DNA from: UBA6623 sp965238125
GTDB lineage: Bacteria > Acidobacteriota > Terriglobia > Bryobacterales > UBA6623
DNA length: 64,000 bases
Assembly (NCBI GenBank): GCA_965238125.1
Contig: OZ250179.1
Span: forward strand, 5,580,001-5,644,000
Direction of reading: 5' to 3'
A program made the translations under genes and the position numbers. Under the pieces are notes generated by a model that saw only the letters and a program-made list of their open reading frames with translations, ran no database searches and was not told the DNA's origin. The stretch's first letter is position 1. Each line of letters opens with the position of its first letter. This document shows, in pieces, positions 43,095 to 51,712 of this stretch.

Positions 43095-45047
43095 ATGGCC
43101 GCGCCCAAAGCCCAACAAACCGCAACGGCTGGCGACCACTCGACGATCAACCAGAAAATCGTCATCGGCGGAACCGAACTCCCACTCCGCTGCCCGCAAC
43201 CGCGGCTCATCAACCCCGAAAACGAAATTGAAATTTTCTATCCCCAAAACCGCACAATCGATCTCGTCGGCAGGGACAAAGAAAGAGACGATCTGTGGGA
43301 CTGGATCAACAGCGCCCCTCGCGTCAGCGCGCGAGCGCTAATCGGATCCGCCGGCGCCGGCAAGACCCGCCTCGCCATCGACACCGTCGACCGAGTCACC
43401 CGCGACCTCCTCGATTGGCGCGCCGGCTTCCTATCTCGAAAAGCGCTGGAGCGTTTCGTCGGTCACCATGACGCCGCCGATCTTGACTGGGACAACCACG
43501 GCCTCATCGTGGTCGATTACGCCGGTGCCTCGGCAGCCGCGCTGAGCGGCTGGCTCGAAGAGCTCGTCGAGGTCGCCGAAAACGAAGGCCCCAAGCTCCG
43601 CCTGCTCCTGCTAGAGCGCCGCATCGAGGGTTGGTACGATTCACTGACGCCCTCCGGCTACTCCCAATCGGACGTCAACCGTTTGCTCGCCGAGCCCATC
43701 CGTCTGCCCGGCCTCGGGAACATCGACCGGCGCAAGGTCCTCACTTTGACCTTTGCCGCCTGCCGCAAGCATCTCGGGGCTACCGAAACCGCCGTCCCCA
43801 CCGAGGGCAAGAACCCGCTCTTCGATCGTCGCTTGGCCGATCCCACCTGGAGCGACCCGCTATTCCTGATGATGGCGGCGGTCGTTTCCGTCGTCGATCG
43901 CGACTCACCTCTTCCCGAAGCCCTGGCCCTGTCGCGGCCTCGCCTGGCGAAGCGCTTCGCAAAAAGGGAGCGCGGCCGACTCAAGCGCCTGGTGGACGGT
44001 AACCCGAAGTCGCCCGAGCACAAAGCAACCACGAAACTCCTGATCTACCTCGCCGCCTACGCAACTCTCTGCGCCGGTTTGTCCGAATCGCAGGCCCGGG
44101 ACGCGGCGGAGGCCGAAGCCGAGGTATTGCGGCTTACCATCCCCGGCGGCCCCGGCGTCATAGCCGATACCCTGCGCGCGGCCTACGCCGATGACGCCGG
44201 CCAAATCGGCGCCATCGAACTCGACGCCATCGGCGAGGCGTTTGTCCTGTTAACCCTTCAAGATCTCGCCCGCGACCCCGCCGAGGCCTTTGTCCTACGC
44301 GCCGCTCATACGGCTCCGAACGCGGTTCCCCGCACCCTCATTCGAGCCTTTCAAAACTTCGCCATCATCCCGCCGCTCGGGGGCGAGAGTGACCTGACAG
44401 CCGAGCAAACCGAACGCCTCGACGATCAAAGGTTGCTGCTGCGTTTGTGGAAATCGTTGATTGCCGAAGGGACGTCCGACGACCTGCCCCTCCTCGTCGC
44501 GATCGCAGCCGAGCTTCCCGAACAAACGACTCTACTGTGTGCTGAGCGGGTGGAGGTCTTGCAAACACTTCTGGGCCTGGTGGGGCAGGGCGGAGACGAT
44601 CGAAAGCCGCTCCGGGCGCGGCTACTCAACAACTGCAGCATTTTCTTGAGCGATTTGGGCGATCGCGAGGGGGCGCTCGAGGCGAGCCGGGAGGCAGTGG
44701 CCCACTATCGCGAGTTGGCGGCGGCCCGCCCGGAGGCCTTTCGCCCCGATCTGGCGACGTCGTTAGGGGCGATGAGTCAAATCCTTAGCCAAGAAAATGA
44801 CTTCGAGGGAGCCCGCGACGCCGCCCGAGAGGGCATCTCCTTGGTCGTGCCCATGGCGATGCAACTGCCTCAAGCCTTCGAGCAATTGGTAATGAAGCTT
44901 GCGCGCGCCTACCTGGAACACTCCGAGCAAGGCAAGCTCGACTCCGAGCCCGAAATCCTGGCCCAACTCGGCGCGTTTTTCGAAAAACTCAAGGCCCTGG
45001 AAGCAGATCAAGACCAAACAGAAGACCCCGAAAAGGAGCAATCATGA
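43095..45047 (+). CDS. STAND-type NTPase with an N-terminal AGDHSTINQ tag and C-terminal TPRs
   Basis: A 650-residue protein. Residues 12-20 are AGDHSTINQ, followed by KIVIGG. The P-loop NTPase comes next: IDLVGRDKERDDLWDW, Walker A GSAGAGKT (84-91), Walker B GLIVVDYA (136-143). A long helical middle section follows, and then TPR units (RLLNNCSIFLSDLGDREGAL then EASREAVAHYRELAAARPEA, LGAMSQILSQENDFEGARDA). This NTPase-plus-repeats plan is typical of STAND signalling ATPases, many of which act in phage defence or stress-triggered responses. Its TGA overlaps the ATG of the next gene (ATGA at 45044-45047), and that gene's product ends with the same AGDHSTINQ string. No catalytic effector domain is visible in this protein itself. 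Confidence 0.75.
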   Translation: MAAPKAQQTATAGDHSTINQKIVIGGTELPLRCPQPRLINPENEIEIFYPQNRTIDLVGRDKERDDLWDWINSAPRVSARALIGSAGAGKTRLAIDTVDRVTRDLLDWRAGFLSRKALERFVGHHDAADLDWDNHGLIVVDYAGASAAALSGWLEELVEVAENEGPKLRLLLLERRIEGWYDSLTPSGYSQSDVNRLLAEPIRLPGLGNIDRRKVLTLTFAACRKHLGATETAVPTEGKNPLFDRRLADPTWSDPLFLMMAAVVSVVDRDSPLPEALALSRPRLAKRFAKRERGRLKRLVDGNPKSPEHKATTKLLIYLAAYATLCAGLSESQARDAAEAEAEVLRLTIPGGPGVIADTLRAAYADDAGQIGAIELDAIGEAFVLLTLQDLARDPAEAFVLRAAHTAPNAVPRTLIRAFQNFAIIPPLGGESDLTAEQTERLDDQRLLLRLWKSLIAEGTSDDLPLLVAIAAELPEQTTLLCAERVEVLQTLLGLVGQGGDDRKPLRARLLNNCSIFLSDLGDREGALEASREAVAHYRELAAARPEAFRPDLATSLGAMSQILSQENDFEGARDAAREGISLVVPMAMQLPQAFEQLVMKLARAYLEHSEQGKLDSEPEILAQLGAFFEKLKALEADQDQTEDPEKEQS

Positions 45048-45415
45048 TAGAACTGCAACCCGTCCTAGACGCCACGATCACGTGGCTGCAGCAGCACGGC
45101 CCCGCCGTCTTCGCCGCTACCGGAGAAGCAGTGGGCGGCGGCATGGCCAAAGCCGCCGGCAGCGACATTTGGAACAAGATCAAGTCCAAGCTCCTACGCA
45201 AGAGCGACCTTTCCCTCGCCGAGGAAATCGAAACCGAAGGCCCCACCGAGACCCTGGTCGAACGATTCAAAATCCCCCTCCGCGAAGCCCTCGAGCAAGA
45301 CCCAACCTTCCGCGAAGAATTGGCCGCCCTGCTCAAGACCACCGGCATCGACGCATCCAAGACCGCCACCCAGCAAGCGAAAGCCGGCGACCACAGCACG
45401 ATCAATCAAAGCTGA
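45044..45415 (+). CDS. small partner protein ending in the same AGDHSTINQ tag
   Basis: A 123-residue protein translated from an ATG that overlaps the stop of the STAND gene. The N-terminal half (LDATITWLQQHGPAVFAATG, continuing EAVGGGMAKAAGSDIWNKIK) is small-residue-rich and weakly hydrophobic, which could be membrane-seeking. A charged helix follows (LVERFKIPLREALEQDPTF, then REELAALLKTTG). The last residues are QQAKAGDHSTINQS, with the tag at 114-122. This layout (helical domain, linker, tag at the extreme C terminus) is what one expects of an effector recruited by a tag-bearing NTPase. The function is unknown; the arrangement is inference from sequence layout. Confidence 0.65.
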   Translation: MIELQPVLDATITWLQQHGPAVFAATGEAVGGGMAKAAGSDIWNKIKSKLLRKSDLSLAEEIETEGPTETLVERFKIPLREALEQDPTFREELAALLKTTGIDASKTATQQAKAGDHSTINQS

Positions 45416-45580
45416 CCAAATTCCAAACCGAGCCGCGCACGTCAGTAAGCGGTGTGAGACGAGGCCTTTCAGCCCACAATGACGGTGGCGGAAGCGCCCT
45501 GCCGGCAACGCCGCAATCTTCCCACCGCTCAATCAGCAACGGTTTCGATCGTTTGACGGCGAGGGAGACCGCGACCGGCT

Positions 45581-47026
45581 TCACCGCGCCGGGTATCTCG
45601 GGCCGTCGCCCAGGTAGGGCGGCAAGTCAAATTGCTCGCCGCGGCCCTCGACCCTCGGGTCGCCGGTCGCGCTCAAACCCTCGAACAGTCGAACCCCAAG
45701 GTCCTTGCGAATCGTGTCGTAGGCGGGGTCATTCGCCACATTGTGGATCTGCCCGGGGTCCTTCTTCAGGTCGTACAATTCCTCGGCCGGGCGCATCCCG
45801 AACGCCAGGTCGTAATACCTCTTCACGGCCGGGTCGTCTTGATGGGTCCACAGATACGTCTTCGTCGGCCCGTTGTCGCAGTCGGCCAGCCAGGCATGGG
45901 TGATGAAGGCCGCCTCGTGGTTGGGCGTGCCGGCGGGCCAACGATCCGCCCGCAAGTTGCGAATGTAGAGATACTCGTCGGTCCGAATCCCGCGCATCGG
46001 ATAGCCCCCCGAGTCGGGCGCTTCCTGCCCCGGCACATGGCGCTCTTTGCCGAACAGCACATGGTCCCGAGCCGGCTCCACGCGGCCCGAACCGTCCGAT
46101 GTCAGCAGCCCCACGAGCGACCGGCCCGTCATCTCCGCCGGCACACTCAAACCGGCGGCTTCCAAGAACGTCGGCGCCAAGTCGGTGGTCGAAACGAAGT
46201 CGGTTACGCGGCGGCCGCCGGGCACGCGCGCCTTCCATCGAATCGCCAACGGCACGCCGGTACCGGAGTCGTAGAGGTTGGCCTTACCGCGCGGGAAGGG
46301 CATGCCGTGGTCGCCGGTCATCACAAAGATGGTGTTGTCGAGTTCGCCCATCTCCTCAAGCCGCGCGATCAACTCGCCCACCTCGCGGTCAAAGCGCTCG
46401 ACCTCCCAGTAGTAGTCGGCCACGTCGCTACGGATCTCCTCGACATCGGGGTAGTGCTCGAACAGGTGCACCTTCGCCAAGTCGATCCCACTCTCGACGC
46501 CGCTCCCTTTTGCGTAGGGCCGGTGCGGGTCGCTCGCCCCGAACCAGAAGCAAAACGGCGAGTCCGTCGCCCGCGCCGCGAAGAAGGCGTCCACGCTTTG
46601 GTACTGCTTGCCCGCCGGGTTGACCGCGCTATAGGGATGACGGCCCGGCCCCCATCCTTTGCGGTAGCTGCCAACGAAGTAGCCGTCGCCGGCGAGCAGC
46701 TTGGGGTACTCGGCAAACTTCGAAGGCCAAACGCTCCACAGATTGCCCGCCGCTCCGAGCCGCCAGAACTGCTGACCCGTGATGATGGCCCCGCGGCTCG
46801 GCGTGCAAGAAGGAGACGATATATAGGCGTTCTCGAACAGCACGCCCTCACGGGCCAAGCGATCGAAAGCAGGCGTCTTGATACCCTCGTCGCCATAGGC
46901 GCCGGCATGCGGCCGGCCCCAGTCATCGGCGATGGCGAAGACGATGTTCGGGCGATCCGCGGCATGCAGCGGAAGCGCTGACAGGAGAAAGGCCGCGACC
47001 ACGAGCTTTGAAGGTTGACACATCAT
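45581..47026 (-). CDS. sulfatase with CTPSR active-site motif
   Basis: A 481-residue type I sulfatase, which hydrolyses sulfate esters, probably from polysaccharides. The signal peptide MMCQPSKLVVAAFLLSALPL is followed by a cleavage-like HAAD. The metal-binding DDW is at 34-36. The CTPSR motif (74-78) is the recognition site for conversion of Cys74 to formylglycine by a sulfatase-modifying enzyme. GDHGMPF and the C-terminal ELYDLKKDPGQIHN are also family features. The start could be the first or second of two adjacent ATG codons. Its start lies only about 20 bases from the start of the divergent gene at 47045. Confidence 0.93.
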   Translation of the reverse strand: MMCQPSKLVVAAFLLSALPLHAADRPNIVFAIADDWGRPHAGAYGDEGIKTPAFDRLAREGVLFENAYISSPSCTPSRGAIITGQQFWRLGAAGNLWSVWPSKFAEYPKLLAGDGYFVGSYRKGWGPGRHPYSAVNPAGKQYQSVDAFFAARATDSPFCFWFGASDPHRPYAKGSGVESGIDLAKVHLFEHYPDVEEIRSDVADYYWEVERFDREVGELIARLEEMGELDNTIFVMTGDHGMPFPRGKANLYDSGTGVPLAIRWKARVPGGRRVTDFVSTTDLAPTFLEAAGLSVPAEMTGRSLVGLLTSDGSGRVEPARDHVLFGKERHVPGQEAPDSGGYPMRGIRTDEYLYIRNLRADRWPAGTPNHEAAFITHAWLADCDNGPTKTYLWTHQDDPAVKRYYDLAFGMRPAEELYDLKKDPGQIHNVANDPAYDTIRKDLGVRLFEGLSATGDPRVEGRGEQFDLPPYLGDGPRYPAR

Positions 47027-47449
47027 GGAACAATAATAGATACCATGACGGCACTCAAGATTGCGATCACTTGGCGCGTAGCCAACTGGGTCGCCCTAGC
47101 GCTGATGGTGAGTGTTTGGGGCTGCGGCGGCGGGGCAAGACGGCCGAACATTCTCCTTGTCTCGATCGATTCGCTGCGAGCCGACCATCTCTCTTGTTAC
47201 GGCCACTTCAACGAGACAAGCCCGGTGATCGATGCCGTGGCCGGGGAAGGGGTCCGTTTTGAAAAGGCCATGGCGCCAGCTCCGTGGACGTTGCCGACGC
47301 ACATGTCCATGCTGTCTTCGCTTGCGCCCCGGCAGCACCAGGTAACGGAAGATCACACGAAGCTCCGCGACGAAGCGGTTCTGCTGTCGGAAGTGCTGGC
47401 CGACGCCGGATACGCCACGGCGGGCTTTGTCTCGGGGCCCTACGTCAAA

Positions 47450-49111
47450 CCAGGATTTCCGATTTGGCTCCTCTGACGGCACGAGTCTACACCCTCACCC
47501 GGCGAAGCGCAACCATTTCTCCACCCGAAAGAGGCGGCGGCTGAGGCGGGACCGATCGAGCCCCCTTCTTGCCCCTCATGGGGGCTGATCCGCCGCTGCG
47601 AAGTCAATTTCGCAGACACCCCTCCGAGCTTCCGTCCTCAGTACACAGATTTCGCATTCGCCAAGTGCGGTGCTAACCACCCGGCACAGGCAGCGCCCAG
47701 ATCCTCCGCAGCATGTCGCCAAACAGCCGCCGGTTCAGATGTCCCTCGGCCAAGAGCAACCAGTAGTACCGCGCGTGCTTGACCAATCTGCCGCCCGTCT
47801 TCATCAACCGCTGCTGCAAGCTCGTCAGTGACCACGTCTTGATCCTGTGCGGCAACCCGAGTCGCCGCCACAGGTTGCCCAGGTTGTAGGCCGGCACGCT
47901 TAACTGCAAGCGCACCTCGTTCGCCCGGAAGCGATGGCACGACAGCCGCGTCCAGTGCGTCGCTTGCTTACCTTCTTTGATCCACTGCTCCGCCGTGCCG
48001 CGCTTGTTGTAGAAACGCACCACCGACCGGCTTGGCAAGCTCATGTTCGTCACGATAAAACCGACGCGCGCGAATAGCTCGCCCTGGTGGTGCTCGACCT
48101 TGGCGACAACTCGTCTCGGCCCCTTCCAGCTCTCCGCCTGATAGCGAAAGCTCTTGTAGCGCACTAGCGGCTTGCGGCCGGGCCTCCCCGGCGGACGAAA
48201 CAGGATGTCTTCGATCTCCAGCTCCAGGTTCTTATTGGCCGGAATGCGGATCGCGTAGTCCGCGCCGCGCTCCTCCAGCGCCTCGTAGATCTCCGGCTTG
48301 GCAAAGGCGGCATCGCCCCGGAAGGCGACCTGCTTGCCCGCAGCCTGTTGGCGCTCGATCTCCGGCAACAATAGCTCATCCCAGTCCTCGGCGCTGTGCA
48401 CGTTGCCGGGACGCAGCTTGGCAGCGAGGCAATCACCATGACCGTTGAACAAAAGCAACGGGTGGTAGCAGACCGACTCGAAGTGTCCGTTGTAGGCACT
48501 GCCTTCCTGTTGGCCATGGACCGGACTCTCGGTGGAGTCCATGTCCAGAACGACCCGCTCGGAGTCGTCGAACGCCTCCGCTTGCCCGACCAGCTCTCGG
48601 TTCAGCGCCATCAGCCCCAGCAGGTTCTCTTCGCTCGCCAGCATCTCCGTCTCGAAGCCATGCAGCGTCGAGGTCAAGGCCGCTCGGCGATCCCAGTTCC
48701 TCTGCGAGCCGATCAAGCGAAACGTCGGGTCAGCCGACACTCGGACGGCGTCGTTGACGTCCTCGTAGCCTGCCAAGCGGCTGTAGATCGACTGGCGCAG
48801 CAGATCGGCCAGCGGGAACTTCTTGTTCAAGCCTTGTCGCGAGTCGCTGAGATACTCATCGATCAGCTTCCCGAGACCGAGCCGCTCGTCCAGTTCGCGA
48901 ACCAAAATCAGGCCACCGTCGGAAGTGACGTGCGATCCCTGGAAATCGACTTTCAACAAGCCGTTGAAACTTAGCTGGAATGGCTTGGTTTGTTTTTCAC
49001 CCATTGGGTGTTGGCCTCCATGGCGTCCTCATCGGGCTCTAGCCCCTATGAATAAAGACGCTCAAGGCCGCTGGAAGGTCGGGATGTCAAACATCAAATT
49101 GAAAATGCGGG
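47450..49111 (-). mobile_element. IS1380-family insertion sequence, copy 3 (complete)
   Basis: A 1662-base element in minus orientation. Its outer ends on the plus strand read CCAGGATTTCCGATTTGG at 47450 and the complement of CCCGCATTTTCAATTTG ending at 49111. The target duplication TCAAA is at 47445-47449 and 49112-49116. It is slightly diverged from copies 2 and 4 but intact, and it has split the gene at 47045-50112. Confidence 0.92.
47673..49004 (-). CDS. IS1380-family transposase, copy 3
   Basis: A 443-residue transposase, intact, with the same blocks as copy 2: VLDMDSTESPVHGQQEG and YNKRGTAEQWIKEGK. It is a slightly older variant: residues differ at scattered positions (MGEKQTKPFQLSF, SLKD replaced by DVNDAVRV, LFNGHGDCLAAKL). 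The ATG at 49004 is used, with GGAGG upstream as in the other copies. Confidence 0.92.
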   Translation of the reverse strand: MGEKQTKPFQLSFNGLLKVDFQGSHVTSDGGLILVRELDERLGLGKLIDEYLSDSRQGLNKKFPLADLLRQSIYSRLAGYEDVNDAVRVSADPTFRLIGSQRNWDRRAALTSTLHGFETEMLASEENLLGLMALNRELVGQAEAFDDSERVVLDMDSTESPVHGQQEGSAYNGHFESVCYHPLLLFNGHGDCLAAKLRPGNVHSAEDWDELLLPEIERQQAAGKQVAFRGDAAFAKPEIYEALEERGADYAIRIPANKNLELEIEDILFRPPGRPGRKPLVRYKSFRYQAESWKGPRRVVAKVEHHQGELFARVGFIVTNMSLPSRSVVRFYNKRGTAEQWIKEGKQATHWTRLSCHRFRANEVRLQLSVPAYNLGNLWRRLGLPHRIKTWSLTSLQQRLMKTGGRLVKHARYYWLLLAEGHLNRRLFGDMLRRIWALPVPGG

Positions 49112-50152
49112 TCAAAGCCATCTACGGATTCTCCCGGGGCTTTGACCTCTACGACGATTTCTCGGCGGTGCGTCGGCTCGGCAGACCCGAGCAGACCATT
49201 ATCACTTCCCCCATCTTGCGCAAGAAGACGTCGGAGTGGTTTAAGAAATGGGATCGTGCAGGGCGCGAGAAACCCTTCTTCATGTTCCTGCACATGTTCG
49301 ACGTGCACTATGACTACAATCCCCCGGCACCGTACAAGATGATGTTCGATCCCGATTACAAAGGTCCGGTGACCGGCATAAAGATGCTAAACGCAAAGCA
49401 TTTCCGAAGCGACGTAGACCCCCGTAATATCGAGCACTTGGCTGCTCTTTACGACGCCGAAATCCGCTTCACTGATTTTCATCTGGGCAAAATCATCAAA
49501 GTTCTGCGCAATCTCGGCGTCTATGACGATACGATCTTGGTCGTCACCGCCGATCACGGCGAGGAGTTCTTCGAACACGGCTGGTTGAGCCACCGCCGTA
49601 CTCTCTACGACGAGTCCATTCACATTCCGCTGATCATGCGTTACCCTCCCGAGATCCCCGCCGGTGTTGTTGTCGAGCAGATGGTTCGCACCGTCGACGT
49701 TGCTCCGACAATCTTGTCGCTGGCCCAAATTCCGAAGCCGGAGAATTTCGGCACGTCCTCTTTCGAGGTGCCCCATGCCGAGCGTGACCTAACAGGGTTG
49801 ATCCAAAATGGGAGCTGGGGGGTCGCGCCGCCCGTGCTGTCGTTCGGGCACCTTCATGGAGGGCTGTCGTCGGTGCGGTCGGAGAACTTGAAGGTCATTC
49901 AGCGTAACAACGAAAAGCCTCAGTTCTATGATCTTGAGAAAGACCCGCGAGAGCAATCGAGGATCAAGGGCCGCAAGTCTCCGGAACTCAAAGCGCTGCG
50001 GAAACAATTGCGAGCCTGGGGACTCGTGGCTCCCCCCTCGGAACTCGCTCAGCCCACCGAGCTGAGCCAGGAGCAAATCGAACTGCTACGTTCGCTGGGG
50101 TACATCCAATAGCAGCGAACCGCGGCCGTGAATACGGCTCACGGACCACCCC

Positions 50153-51604
50153 ATGCGCATCGGCATCGGCTACCTGCTCCAAGAAACGAATACCTTCTCG
50201 TCGGTCGAGACGCGTTGGGATGACTTTGGCCTCGTCGAGGGCGGCGATGTCGTCGACCGCTGGGCCGGGACCCAAACCGAGATCGGCGGATTCCTCGACG
50301 TCCTTGGCGACGCGGGTCACGATGTGGTTCCGCTGTTCGCCGGATGGGCCATGACCGCCGGAAGGCTCTCGGCGGCGACTTTCGAGGGCCTGCTCGCCAT
50401 GATCGTCCGGCGACTCGAAGCCGGCGGGCTGCTCGATGGGCTGCTGCTCGCCTTGCACGGCTCGATGAGCGCTCACGGCACCGACGACTGCGACGGGAGA
50501 ATCGCCGAGGCCGCTCGCCGGATCTTGGGCGAGAAACCGCTCGTCGTCAGCCTCGATCTTCATGCCAATGTTACGGCGAAGTTGGTCGGCGCCGCCGACG
50601 CCGTCATCGGTTATCAAACCTATCCGCACACCGACATGTATCCCACCGGCGTCGCCGCCGCCGAACTGCTGCTGCGCACCCTGCGGGAAGAAATCCGGCC
50701 CGTGACGGAATTCAAAAAGCTGCCGCTGATCGTCGGAGCCGAGAACATGCAGACGACCGCCGGGCCGATGAAGCAAGTCTTCGACAGCGGCTACGAGGCC
50801 CGTGATCGCGGCGAGGTTCTCTCTGTCTCGGCCTTCGGCGTGCAACCTTGGCTCGACGTCGAAGAGATGGGATGCGCTACGCTGGCCGTCGCCAACGCCA
50901 AGCGCGAAGCGGCGGCAAGCTGCGCCGAGCGAATGGGACGGCGTTTCTGGGAACTCCGCCATGACTTCGCCGTCCCGTTGCCGCGTCCCCGAGAAGCGAT
51001 CGAGCTGGCGACTCAAGAACCGCGCGGCCCCGTCATCCTGGCTGAAACGGCCGACGCCCCGACCGCCGGAGCCCCCGGCGACAGCGCCGAACTATTGTTG
51101 CCCCTCGAGCAATTCGCGCCCGATCACACCGCGTTGATCTGGATTCGCGACCCGAAATTCGTCGCTCAGGCGGTGGAAGCCGGAGTCGGCGGCCATGTGC
51201 GCGGGCCGATCGGCGGCGTGTTCGACAACGCCAACCATACGCCCGCGCTCGTCGACGGCGCCGTGCGCTCGATCACTGACGGCCGCTTTCGATTCACCGG
51301 GAACTACAACAAGGGCATGTTGAATGAAATGGGAACTACTGCTGTAGTGTCAAGAGATAACACTACGATCGTAGTTACTGAAAATGCCGCCAATATGATT
51401 TCCCCCGACGTCTATCGCAGCCAGGGTCTCGAGCCCCGCGATTATGATATCGTCGTCGTCAAGTCCGCCAACAGTTTTCGTTCGGAGTACGATTTCGCTA
51501 CCAAGGTGATTTTGGTCGACACCCCCGGGATCAGTCCGGCGAATCTTCGAGGATTGCCCTTTGAGCGCGTCCCGCGGCCGATTTACCCATTGGACCCGAT
51601 GTGA
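50153..51604 (+). CDS. M81 family metallopeptidase (MlrC-like)
   Basis: A 483-residue protein of the M81 family, named from MlrC, which degrades linearised microcystin; most members have unknown physiological substrates. Motifs expected for a zinc hydrolase of this family are LLALHGSMSAHG...CDGRI near 100-118, the SLDLHANVT segment near 138-146, and YPHTDMYP near 158-165. The ATG at 50153 fits the family start MRIGIGYLLQETNTFS. It lies 40 bases after the split lipoprotein gene and could once have been cotranscribed with it. A lineage-abundant metabolic enzyme, not a toxin gene. Confidence 0.88.
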   Translation: MRIGIGYLLQETNTFSSVETRWDDFGLVEGGDVVDRWAGTQTEIGGFLDVLGDAGHDVVPLFAGWAMTAGRLSAATFEGLLAMIVRRLEAGGLLDGLLLALHGSMSAHGTDDCDGRIAEAARRILGEKPLVVSLDLHANVTAKLVGAADAVIGYQTYPHTDMYPTGVAAAELLLRTLREEIRPVTEFKKLPLIVGAENMQTTAGPMKQVFDSGYEARDRGEVLSVSAFGVQPWLDVEEMGCATLAVANAKREAAASCAERMGRRFWELRHDFAVPLPRPREAIELATQEPRGPVILAETADAPTAGAPGDSAELLLPLEQFAPDHTALIWIRDPKFVAQAVEAGVGGHVRGPIGGVFDNANHTPALVDGAVRSITDGRFRFTGNYNKGMLNEMGTTAVVSRDNTTIVVTENAANMISPDVYRSQGLEPRDYDIVVVKSANSFRSEYDFATKVILVDTPGISPANLRGLPFERVPRPIYPLDPM

Positions 51605-51712
51605 GTTCCGCGGCGGCCCTTGAATAGGTAGTTGTCGCCAGCGGGCAAACTGTAGCATGATAGATACGTCCGCTCCTCCGCGTCCATCTCCAGAATCCAA
51701 GCGGGTAATCCT

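Larger units (their letters stand above)
47045..50112 (+). pseudogene. sulfatase-like (alkaline phosphatase superfamily) lipoprotein split by IS1380
   Basis: The first 135 codons (47045-47449) begin with a lipoprotein signal (ALALMVSVWGCGGG, Cys27). Then comes the metal-binding opening of the alkaline phosphatase/sulfatase fold (RPNILLVSIDSLRADHLSCY) and, where sulfatases have CxPxR, the sequence WTLPTH, so the nucleophile would be Thr82, not formylglycine. The remainder resumes at 49117 (AIYGFSRGFDLYDDFS) and ends at 50112. The break is an IS1380 copy with the target TCAAA duplicated on both sides. Removing it and one TCAAA joins GPYVK to AIYGFS in frame and gives a 466-residue protein. It may therefore act as a phospho- or sulfoester hydrolase in strains lacking the insertion. 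Confidence 0.9.
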
